Below are positions 1-5,913 of a stretch of 5,983 nt of DNA, piece after piece. Source of the stretch: an uncultured Prevotella sp. GTDB taxonomy: Bacteria > Bacteroidota > Bacteroidia > Bacteroidales > Bacteroidaceae. Position 1 is the stretch's first letter. Every line of letters starts with the position of its first letter. Both the position numbers and the translations under genes were made by a program. The notes beneath the pieces are model-generated. The model had not been told where the DNA came from and searched no databases. It saw only the letters and a program-made list of their open reading frames with translations. Where the stretch lies: contig UQPD01000147.1 in the NCBI GenBank assembly GCA_900542795.1, positions 1 to 5,983 on the forward strand, given 5' to 3'.

Positions 1-145
1 ATTGATGATTCTATCATAAATCGTGCAGAAAAAATGCGAATTTTGAACACCCTACTTTATGGGCTTTTATTGATATCATCGGCTGCGGCTCAGCAATTCA
101 AGCAAGCTTGATTACATTCGCCTTGCACGATGATTCAGCCCGCCC
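1..145 (-). repeat. Left-edge copy of a dispersed intergenic repeat
   Basis: Read on the minus strand, this block carries GTAGGGTGTTCAAAATTC (38-55), a short A/T-rich spacer, then CTGCACGA (21-28) and a 26-nt terminal segment (1-26). That segment is repeated exactly, in opposite orientation, at 5733-5758. The same core recurs three times at 5700-5719, 5787-5806 and 5931-5950 on the plus strand. Further out, the minus strand contains GGGCTGAA (near 130-140), which also heads the right-hand element at 5844. The interior (about 60-125) is rich in short palindromes such as CAAGCTTG and does not match the right-hand copies. No ORF here looks real. The block lies 3' of the kinase gene in that gene's sense orientation and probably continues past the window edge. 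Confidence 0.75.
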
Positions 146-201
146 TAATAAATCAGGAACTCTAGTTTCCTATTACCTATTCCTTGATATCCATTAGTAT
201 G

Positions 202-236
202 TAATACTTAATACTTATTACTTAATACTTAATACT
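202..236. repeat. 7-bp tandem repeat, five TAATACT units
   Basis: Five head-to-tail copies of TAATACT are visible, the third altered to TATTACT. A partial sixth unit (TAA) follows at 237-239. The repeat enters the 3' end of the minus-strand kinase gene and supplies its last codons and its TAA stop (229-231). The stop lies near the gene-side end of the array, so gain or loss of units further out would not change the protein. The array may vary in copy number between strains, which is an inference from its structure. Confidence 0.85.
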
Positions 237-1896
237 TAAATGTGCTTCCCCCCAAAAACTCTCTGAGTAGTGAAGTGGGAGGCAGACCATGTGTAGAGAT
301 AGGTTTGAGATACGACAAGAATTTGCGCAAGCGGTATGCTTCAGAATATTCAGCAGCAGATTCGGGAACCTGTTCAAGCAAGGGCAAAGCCTGTTCGCGC
401 AAGGCAGCCAGTTCAAAAAGCAACGCTGTGTTAACCATCTCGTCAGCTTCCTCTTGGAAAGGGAAAATCCAACGTTCCTCGCCACGACGCACCGAGGGCC
501 ATTGCTCAATCGTTTCTTGTGCCGAACGTCCGCGATATTTAAAGTCGCGTACAATGCGACGCAACAGTCGGTTATCGGTAGTAGGAATATAATTATGGTC
601 GTCGAGCATAATAGTTGTCAATGCTGAGGCATAAATTTTAAACTTATGCTGTGCAGGAACACCTTCAGTGAGTCGAGGGTTAAGCGCATGAATACCTTCG
701 AGCACCAAAATGTCGCGTTCGCCCAACTGATACTTATTACCACTCGGCACACTCTTCCCACTAACAAAGTCGTAGCGTGGTGTTTCAACCTCCTCACCCT
801 GAATCAGCGCATTGATTTGTGAAGTCAGCAACGGAATGTTCATGGCGTCGATATGTTCAAAGTCATATTTACCCTCAGCATCGCGTGGTGTATTCACACG
901 ATTCACAAAATAATCGTCAGTTGAAATAGGCACAGGTTTCAGTCCACAAGCCATGAGTTGCACACTCAAGCGTTTGCTAAACGTAGTTTTTCCGCTCGAC
1001 GAAGGACCTGCAATTAAAATAACCTTTAGTTTAGGATTTTCTGCAATGCGGTCTGCCAAACGCGAAATTTTTTTCTCTTGCAAAGCCTCGCTCAAGTTAA
1101 TAAGGTCGTTAGTATGTCCGTTTTCGCAAGCCTTGTTAAACTCGCCCACCGTAGTCACACCCAATATCTCGTTCCAATGATGCTGTTCGCGGAACACCTC
1201 AAACATCTTAGGCTGATCCGTCAACGGACGCAGATGACTGGGATTTTCAGGGTCGGGAATACGCAGCAACAACCCGTCGCCATAGGGAATAAGGTCGAAA
1301 AGATAAATCTGCGACGTATTGATCAGTAGCGAACCATAAAAATAGTCCACCGTATTGTCTAATGTATAATACGTGGTATAAAGGCGTCCCAATCCCTCCA
1401 ACAACTTTGCTTTACTTTCCAAACCATTTTGTCTGAAAAGAGCCACTGCCTCTTCCGTAGGACAAGTAATGCGGTGGAAGGGCATTTTTTCCTTCACTAT
1501 TTGTTGCATCCGCTCCTTCAAGTCCTCCACAACCTTAGGTGTAACCTCGCCTAACCCCGTGTTGAGTTTGCAATAATAACCATTCGACACAGGTGTGTCA
1601 ATGCGCAGTCGGGCAGTTTCGCCATAGAGGTCGCGCACAGCCTTATAGAGCATAAAAAAGAGCGAGCGTGTGTAAGTGCGCAATCCCGATTGTGAAGTAA
1701 TGTCCAAAAACTCCACATCTTTATCGTTGAAGAACATAAAGTGCAGTCCTTCCACCTTATTATTCACCTTAGCACTTGTAGCGCCATAGGGCATGTTGAG
1801 GTCGAGCATTTCGTAAACCTCCTCCAACGTAAAGCCAATAGGCACCTTGTGCGAGCGTCCCGTATTTTTACAACGTATTGTGATATTCTTTCCCAT
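229..1896 (-). CDS. Nucleoside (uridine-type) kinase with N-terminal TGS and ThrRS-like domains
   Basis: This 555-residue cytoplasmic protein is probably an ATP-dependent nucleoside kinase of the phosphoribulokinase/uridine kinase family. Residues 1-65 resemble a TGS domain. Residues 70-215 resemble the second additional domain of threonyl-tRNA synthetase, with NGYYCKL and a long helix near 118-138. In that half the synthetase H-x-x-x-H is replaced by RSLFF (77-81), and the later Cys/His ligands also look lost, so zinc-dependent editing is not expected. The kinase half starts near 285. It has the Walker A motif GPSSSGKT (297-304), STDDYF (325-330), YDFEHIDAMN (344-353), YDFVSGKS (375-382) and VLEGIHALN (398-406). 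An Arg-rich lid region follows (443-471, with RD and RRGEERWIFP). The ATG at 1896 is preceded by an A/T-rich leader and a -7 box. The fusion form is common in Bacteroidota and Firmicutes. The exact substrate is not readable from sequence. Confidence 0.93.
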   Translation of the reverse strand: MGKNITIRCKNTGRSHKVPIGFTLEEVYEMLDLNMPYGATSAKVNNKVEGLHFMFFNDKDVEFLDITSQSGLRTYTRSLFFMLYKAVRDLYGETARLRIDTPVSNGYYCKLNTGLGEVTPKVVEDLKERMQQIVKEKMPFHRITCPTEEAVALFRQNGLESKAKLLEGLGRLYTTYYTLDNTVDYFYGSLLINTSQIYLFDLIPYGDGLLLRIPDPENPSHLRPLTDQPKMFEVFREQHHWNEILGVTTVGEFNKACENGHTNDLINLSEALQEKKISRLADRIAENPKLKVILIAGPSSSGKTTFSKRLSVQLMACGLKPVPISTDDYFVNRVNTPRDAEGKYDFEHIDAMNIPLLTSQINALIQGEEVETPRYDFVSGKSVPSGNKYQLGERDILVLEGIHALNPRLTEGVPAQHKFKIYASALTTIMLDDHNYIPTTDNRLLRRIVRDFKYRGRSAQETIEQWPSVRRGEERWIFPFQEEADEMVNTALLFELAALREQALPLLEQVPESAAEYSEAYRLRKFLSYLKPISTHGLPPTSLLREFLGGSTFKY

Positions 1897-1933
1897 GATA
1901 GATTCTATTTATAGGAGTCCAAAAAATTGCTTC

Positions 1934-1969
1934 CAAATATACGTTTTTATGCACATCCATAGGCTCAAA
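1934..1969 (-). promoter_or_regulatory. Probable promoter of the kinase gene
   Basis: The minus strand reads TATATTTG at 1941-1934, an exact match to the Bacteroides -7 consensus TAnnTTTG. A TTTG lies upstream at 1969-1966, but the gap of 24 nt is longer than the usual 19-21, so the -33 assignment is weaker. Transcription would start near 1927 and give a leader of about 30 nt before the ATG at 1896. Confidence 0.55.
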
Positions 1970-1995
1970 AAGGTGTGAATTTTGTGTAAACAAGT

Positions 1996-2015
1996 GCATT
2001 TATGACCATAAATGC
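1996..2015. promoter_or_regulatory. 20-bp palindrome between divergent promoters
   Basis: GCATTTATG-AC-CATAAATGC has perfect 9-bp arms around a 2-bp centre. It sits between the kinase promoter (to 1969) and the rpsO promoter (from 2056), about 27 bp from the first and 40 bp from the second. The short centre and two-fold symmetry fit a binding site for a dimeric DNA-binding protein better than an RNA hairpin. No regulator gene is present in the window, so the role is inferred. Confidence 0.45.
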
Positions 2016-2055
2016 CGCAAAATCAGCTATTTAGCAAAATTTTTTGGATTATAAA

Positions 2056-2086
2056 TTTGCGGTTTATAATGAAGTTTGTAACTTTG
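2056..2086 (+). promoter_or_regulatory. rpsO promoter (Bacteroides-type)
   Basis: TTTG (2056-2059), a 19-nt spacer and TAACTTTG (2079-2086) match the Bacteroides sigma consensus TTTG / TAnnTTTG in both sequence and spacing. Transcription would begin around 2092-2094, giving a leader of about 62 nt before the rpsO start. This is the best-formed promoter in the window, as expected for a highly expressed ribosomal protein gene. Confidence 0.8.
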
Positions 2087-2108
2087 CAACCGCTTTGGGT
2101 AATTTTTG

Positions 2109-2125
2109 AATGCGCCCGAGGCATT
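2109..2125 (+). promoter_or_regulatory. Small hairpin in the rpsO leader
   Basis: AATGC (2109-2113) and GCATT (2121-2125) can pair around a 7-nt loop in the predicted 5' leader of rpsO. S15 is known to bind its own mRNA leader in several bacterial phyla, using unrelated structures. This hairpin could be part of such a control element, but five base pairs alone is thin evidence. No pseudoknot or three-way junction was recognised. Confidence 0.25.
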
Positions 2126-2155
2126 TTACTCATTTATATTTTTAATTCATACACA

Positions 2156-2425
2156 ATGTACTTAGATTCTGAAAAGAAGAAAGAGATCTTTGGCACGTAC
2201 GGACAGTCTAATTCGGATACTGGTTCAGCAGAAAGCCAGGTAGCCTTGTTTTCTTACCGTATTGCCCACTTGACGGAGCACATGAAGCAGAACCGTAAAG
2301 ATCATACGACTGAACGCTCACTCGTTAAGATGGTAGGTAAGCGCCGTGCGCTCCTCAACTACCTCAAGCGCAAGGACATCGAGCGTTATCGTGCTATCGT
2401 TAAGAAGCTCGGTTTGCGTAAGTAA
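2156..2425 (+). CDS. rpsO: 30S ribosomal protein S15
   Basis: This 89-residue protein has the usual length of S15 and binds 16S rRNA in the central domain of the small subunit early in assembly. Clear family signatures are DTGSAESQVALF (residues 23-34), the DHTTERSL turn (about 51-58) and MVGKRRALLNYLKRKDIERY (about 60-79), ending in GLRK. The basic helices that contact 16S rRNA are intact. The reading frame is open upstream to an ATG at 2012, but that start lies before the promoter and adds 48 unrelated residues. The ATG at 2156 gives the standard N-terminus. It has no Shine-Dalgarno sequence, only an A/T-rich leader, as is common in Bacteroidota. The gene is monocistronic, with its own promoter (2056-2086) and terminator (2455-2489), and is divergent from the kinase gene. 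Confidence 0.98.
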   Translation: MYLDSEKKKEIFGTYGQSNSDTGSAESQVALFSYRIAHLTEHMKQNRKDHTTERSLVKMVGKRRALLNYLKRKDIERYRAIVKKLGLRK

Positions 2426-2454
2426 TCCAAGTTCTCTCTTCGGAAAGCAAAAAC

Positions 2455-2489
2455 ATCCCGCATCAGCATTTGGTTGGTGCGGGATTTTT
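2455..2489 (+). terminator. Intrinsic terminator of rpsO
   Basis: ATCCCGCATCAGC (2455-2467) pairs with GTTGGTGCGGGAT (2473-2485) over 13 positions, two of them G-T wobbles, around the 5-nt loop ATTTG. A run of five T (2485-2489) follows. It lies 30 bp after the rpsO stop. Confidence 0.92.
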
Positions 2490-2850
2490 GTGTTTTGCTA
2501 ACTATGAGTTGTTCTTTTAGGCTATTATATAGAGGATAATAGACGAAATACTTTGTCTATATATTTTACCTGTTTTATGAAGAGAGTGTTAGTAAACATT
2601 GGTTTTTTGGATTTTATAAGGAGAAAAAAGCGAAGTCGTAATTGAGATGAAATAAACAAACTTTGAGTTGGTCGAATTTATTTTAGTGGTACAAACCATA
2701 GATTTGCTATTCTATGCTATTTGTTAGAGAATAGTTGCAAAGAAAAGTTTAAAATACAATTTCTTTGAACAGATAAAAGAACGATTCAAACTTATTTTTT
2801 AGCTCTTTTGTCATGAAAATGTCAAATAAATTGCAATCTTAACATTTATT
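2490..2850. other. Non-coding A/T-rich spacer
   Basis: No plausible gene is seen on either strand here. The only structure noted is a hairpin at 2539-2560 (ATAGACGAA / TTTGTCTAT, 9 bp with one wobble, 4-nt loop). It is followed by an interrupted A/T stretch rather than a clean T-run, so it is at most a weak secondary terminator. A lone TAGATTTG (2699-2706) matches a -7 box but has no suitably spaced -33 element and no gene directly behind it. Confidence 0.5.
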
Positions 2851-2854
2851 ATTA

Positions 2855-2893
2855 CCCCCCCCGATTTTATTTTGCAAAAATTGAGTACTTTTG
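2855..2893 (+). promoter_or_regulatory. Promoter region of the surface-protein unit, with a C8 tract
   Basis: TACTTTTG (2886-2893) is an exact match to the Bacteroides -7 box. No good TTTG sits at the normal 19-21 nt distance. That position (about 2861-2866) falls at the edge of a run of eight C (2855-2862). Another TTTG at 2871-2874 is too close (11 nt). Transcription would start near 2900, giving a leader of about 85 nt that becomes very A-rich before the ATG at 2985. Confidence 0.55.
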
Positions 2894-2984
2894 CAGCTGG
2901 TAATATGCTTGTGTGTCAATACATTCGGCTTACCCTTACCTCAAGAAAAACTGAAAAAACAAACACATTAAAAAACAAAACAAA

Positions 2985-5342
2985 ATGAGAAAAGTATTTA
3001 CTCTTTTTTGTGTGCTGATGGCTGCATTCTTTTCTATAGGTGTGGCTAATGCGCAATCTTTGGTGGCGTTACAAACTTCACCAAAGCCAACAGGTGATAC
3101 GTTTGATGCTAACACCCATTGGTTTATCATGACGTTAAAAGGTAGGTTCATCACAACAACCGTCCATGATGAAAGTGGCAATTTTAAGGTGTCAAGTACA
3201 AATGTTGCTGATATCAGTACGGATGCTGCATGGTGGTGTGTTGTAGGAGATGAAACTAAAGGCTACACCTTCTACAATAAAGCTGCTGGTACAAAAAAAG
3301 TTTTAGGTCTCCAAAATCTTACAGGTAATGGTGATGACTTAAAAACTTATGGTGCATCACGTGCTCAAATGTATGATGCTACTACCACAAACTCTACAGA
3401 TTTGAACCAAGTTGGTATCACTTTTGATTTTAAAACAAAGTCTACCGACACTGAAACATGCTATTATGTTTGTTTGAAGGGTACAGATCGTTACCTTAAC
3501 GAACGTGGAAGTTATTTAGCCTATTGGGATAATTCTGAAGGTTTAGGTGATGGTGGATCGCGAGTTAAACTCTATAATGCAAGTACTTATTGGTACGATC
3601 GTTATTCTTTAAGTTCTTACCAAACACTTGCTACTAATGCGCGTAATAATGTAGGAACAACAGCCTTTACTTATCCCGAAAGTGCTGTGAAAACTTTCGA
3701 GAATCTTGTAAATGAAAAATTGAGTAACGGTTCTACAAACATTACTTATGAGGATGCTGTTCAATTGGATGCAGCCAAAACAACTTTGCGCAAGAGTATT
3801 AATGGCCCAAAGATTGGTACTATCTACAAAATGAAGTGTACTTATAATGGTAAGTTTATCCATGCTCCTCTAAACTGGGATGCAAATCAATCACTTCCGT
3901 TAAATACTACAGAAGATAAAGGTATTGGTTGGGTCTTTGAAAATGGAACAACAACAGGTACATTTAAAATTAAGAGTGCAGATACAGGTTTGTATATAGC
4001 AGGAACTAGTAGTTATACTACTTCAATTTCAAGTGCTACGGAATATTATGTATATGGTAGTCCTTCTGTTGACGCAAATGTTATTATAGGTACGGGAGAT
4101 GATCTTTATGCAAATAAGTGGTTTCATGGAAATACTACAACATTGGTTCCATGGCAATCTTTTGCAGGTTCTAATTTCTGGCAATGCATAGAAGTGAGTG
4201 ATGAAGATTTTAAAGCTCTTACAGATGCGCATATTACCAATATTAATTTATTACCTGGCGTTAGTGAAAATGAATCAGTTAATGCAGCTCTGACTACTTA
4301 CAATAGCAAAGTCCTTAGAACTGTTGAGGATTGGAATTCACTTGTAAATACTGTAAATGGAGTGCTTAATGGTAAGTACTATCGCATTAACAATCAACGC
4401 GGTACTTACAAATTATTGGCAACAAATGGTACTGATGTACCTAAGATGTATAGTATTGCAGATGGTGAAAAACTTGTGAGTTCTCTTTGGAAGTTCGAAA
4501 TAGCCAATAATGGTGGATTTAAATTAAATAATGCGAATACGCCAGGTAAGTATGTAGCTGTTTTGACTGCGGCTCCTGCTGCTGCGAATGCATTTACAAC
4601 TTCAGATAATGCAGATGTGTTTACCATGAGCGTAGAAGGTGACCATTTCCTTATTAGAAATAAGGATAATAATCTATTAAATGCAGAGCAAGACGCAACT
4701 TTTCCTATCAACTATTGGAATAGTAACGCAGAAGGAGGTACTAAATGGCAAATCAACGAAGTAAACTCACTCGAAGTTGACCTCAATAATGCAGGAAATG
4801 GCAAATCATACGCCTCTGTATACCTCCCCTTCAGCATTAGCAGTGTAAATGATGGTGTCAAGGTTTTTGTAGCTAATGAACCTGGAACGAACGAAGTTAC
4901 CTTCACTGAAACTACTCATGGTGTAAAGGCAAAAAATGGTTTCTTGCTTATTAGCGACAACGCAGCTACTACAGCAACTGTAAATATCGGTGATGGCAAT
5001 GCAGAAAGTAGTATGTTGGGTACACTCATTAATCTTAGCTTGACAAACGCAGAAAAGAGCACCTATCGTGTATTTGGTAGGAATAGCAGTAATGTAGTTG
5101 GTTTCTTTACTCCCTCAGAAGGTCTTAATAAGGTAATGGCAAACCGTGGTTTCTTTAAAGTTGCTACTGGTGGTGCGCTTCGCTTGAACTTTGAGGATAG
5201 CGTGGTAAGTGGCATTGATGCCATTGATGCAAACCAAGCATTGCACAATGCTCCTATCTTCGACCTCAGCGGACGCCGCGTAATGAATACAGTGAAGGGT
5301 GGACTCTACATCCAAAACGGACGTAAGTTTATCGTTAAATAA
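2985..5342 (+). CDS. Large secreted multi-module surface protein with a T9SS-like C-terminal tail
   Basis: This 785-residue protein is probably exported and surface-attached or released; no enzymatic motif was recognised. Residues 1-23 form a signal peptide: MRK, a hydrophobic core, then cleavage after ANA before Q24. Three beta-rich modules follow (about 45-200, 277-404 and 463-593). Each has openings like IYKMKCTYNGKFI or YYRINNQRGTYKLL and repeated G-x-Y/F-L/I-like strands. Each carries tryptophan-containing strands, at the end of modules 2 and 3 (FWQCIEV, KWQINEV), which suggests ricin-type beta-trefoil or carbohydrate-binding-like folds. Helix-rich linkers (about 205-272 and 405-460) separate them. 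Residues 595-740 form another beta domain of a kind seen before Prevotella tails (ASVYLPFSI). The last 43 residues (GIDAID... IFDLSGRRV ... GLYIQNGRKFIVK) resemble a short type IX secretion sorting tail. The ATG at 2985 directly precedes the signal peptide. GC content rises towards the 3' end. Binding of glycans is an inference. Confidence 0.9.
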   Translation: MRKVFTLFCVLMAAFFSIGVANAQSLVALQTSPKPTGDTFDANTHWFIMTLKGRFITTTVHDESGNFKVSSTNVADISTDAAWWCVVGDETKGYTFYNKAAGTKKVLGLQNLTGNGDDLKTYGASRAQMYDATTTNSTDLNQVGITFDFKTKSTDTETCYYVCLKGTDRYLNERGSYLAYWDNSEGLGDGGSRVKLYNASTYWYDRYSLSSYQTLATNARNNVGTTAFTYPESAVKTFENLVNEKLSNGSTNITYEDAVQLDAAKTTLRKSINGPKIGTIYKMKCTYNGKFIHAPLNWDANQSLPLNTTEDKGIGWVFENGTTTGTFKIKSADTGLYIAGTSSYTTSISSATEYYVYGSPSVDANVIIGTGDDLYANKWFHGNTTTLVPWQSFAGSNFWQCIEVSDEDFKALTDAHITNINLLPGVSENESVNAALTTYNSKVLRTVEDWNSLVNTVNGVLNGKYYRINNQRGTYKLLATNGTDVPKMYSIADGEKLVSSLWKFEIANNGGFKLNNANTPGKYVAVLTAAPAAANAFTTSDNADVFTMSVEGDHFLIRNKDNNLLNAEQDATFPINYWNSNAEGGTKWQINEVNSLEVDLNNAGNGKSYASVYLPFSISSVNDGVKVFVANEPGTNEVTFTETTHGVKAKNGFLLISDNAATTATVNIGDGNAESSMLGTLINLSLTNAEKSTYRVFGRNSSNVVGFFTPSEGLNKVMANRGFFKVATGGALRLNFEDSVVSGIDAIDANQALHNAPIFDLSGRRVMNTVKGGLYIQNGRKFIVK

Positions 5343-5367
5343 TAATCATTTAAGAACACATATCACA

Positions 5368-5559
5368 ATGAAAAAGACATATATTAAGCCTGCTTCAAAC
5401 CAGTTCTGCTTTATTGAACCACTCACACCGTTGTGTGGATCAGGAGATCAACAAAATTTCAAGTTCGGTAGTCCAACTGAAACCACAAATGAATCATGGT
5501 CCAACAAAAAAGAGAACCCTGTTTGGGGTGGTCAATCAAAAGGTCCTTGGGGCGAATAA
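5368..5559 (+). CDS. Small hypothetical protein, MKKTYIKP type
   Basis: This 63-residue protein starts 25 bp after the stop of the large surface protein and is probably co-transcribed with it. It begins MKKTYIKPASNQFCFIEPL, then LCGSGDQQ (22-29), then a polar Asn/Ser/Thr/Lys stretch, and ends PVWGGQSKGPWGE with three Trp in the last 20 residues. It has no signal peptide or membrane segment. Short Bacteroidales proteins with an MKKxYxxP opening and a Gly/Ser element near residue 24 are, to my recollection, frequent and unassigned. The leader-like N-terminus, Gly-Ser-Gly junction and Trp/Gly-rich tail would also fit a peptide precursor, but no modification or export gene is next to it here. The frame is open back to an ATG at 5299 inside the upstream gene. 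The ATG at 5368, after an A-rich spacer, is preferred. A terminator follows. Confidence 0.78.
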   Translation: MKKTYIKPASNQFCFIEPLTPLCGSGDQQNFKFGSPTETTNESWSNKKENPVWGGQSKGPWGE

Positions 5560-5605
5560 TTTTTGAGCGTAGCACAAACCGTGCTATCTAACAATGTTTT
5601 TAAAG

Positions 5606-5650
5606 TAATAAGCAGTACATCAACCGTATGTATTGCTTATTATTTTTTTT
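5606..5650 (+). terminator. Intrinsic terminator of the surface-protein unit
   Basis: TAATAAGCAGTACAT (5606-5620) pairs with ATGTATTGCTTATTA (5628-5642) over 15 positions with one G-T wobble, around a 7-nt loop. A run of eight T (5643-5650) follows, and preceding A residues can extend the stem into it. It lies about 45 bp after the stop of the small protein and closes the two-gene unit. Confidence 0.9.
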
Positions 5651-5673
5651 GTTTGTGTATGAGAATGTCAAAA

Positions 5674-5758
5674 CTTCACGTGCCAGCCTCACCCCATTCG
5701 GTAGGGTGTTCAAAATCCACTTCTTTTTTTACGCACGATTTATGATAGAATCATCAAT
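5674..5758 (+). repeat. Dispersed repeat, right-hand copy 1
   Basis: The unit reads GCCAGCCTCACCCC (5682-5695), a short spacer, then GGTAGGGTGTTCAAAATCCA (5700-5719), a T-run, and a 26-nt end (5733-5758). That end is the exact reverse complement of positions 1-26. CACCC and GGGTG within the unit can form a short stem. No coding function is apparent. Confidence 0.85.
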
Positions 5759-5759
5759 G

Positions 5760-5810
5760 TTTCATGCGCCAGCCTCACCCCTAACGGGTAGGGTGTTCAA
5801 AATTCATGAT
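5760..5810 (+). repeat. Dispersed repeat, right-hand copy 2
   Basis: GCCAGCCTCACCCC (5768-5781) and GGTAGGGTGTTCAAAATTCA (5787-5806) repeat copy 1 with a period of 86-87 bp. The sequence after 5806 diverges from copy 1 and leads into the hairpin element at 5844-5903. Confidence 0.85.
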
Positions 5811-5843
5811 ATTTTCGACATGGTTTTGCATCCAATAATGCAC

Positions 5844-5903
5844 GGGCTGAAAGCCCAAAAGCGCGTAGCCCAGGGCAAGCGAAGCGACACCCTGGGTTAC
5901 GCG
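5844..5903 (+). repeat. Double-hairpin GC-rich palindromic element
   Basis: A small hairpin, GGGCT-GAA-AGCCC (5844-5856), is followed by a large one. CGCGTAGCCCAGGG (5862-5875) pairs with CCCTGGGTTACGCG (5890-5903) over 14 positions with one G-T wobble, around a 14-nt loop. The GC-rich stem stands out from the A/T-rich surroundings. It resembles repetitive extragenic palindromes in form, and a GTAG lies within the left arm (5865-5868). Whether it belongs to a REP/RAYT family cannot be judged from this window. Confidence 0.7.
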
Positions 5904-5913
5904 GATTATCATA

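Noticed and set aside
160..178. Possible terminator for the kinase gene (AGGAA / TTCCT)
   Set aside because: The stem is only about 5 bp and no T-run follows it on the minus strand.
242..1329. Plus-strand frames opposite the kinase gene
   Set aside because: They are antisense shadows of a well-supported kinase frame and show no recognisable domains.
2012..2155. N-terminal extension of rpsO from an ATG at 2012
   Set aside because: The start precedes the promoter and the added residues match no S15. The ATG at 2156 gives the standard 89-residue protein.
2699..2706. TAGATTTG as an upstream promoter
   Set aside because: It has no TTTG at the proper spacing and lies nearly 280 bp from the next gene, while a better-placed -7 box exists at 2886.
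5299..5367. Earlier start for the small downstream protein
   Set aside because: It would overlap the end of the surface-protein gene and add 23 residues encoded by that gene's 3' end in another frame. The ATG at 5368 gives the typical MKKTYIKP opening.
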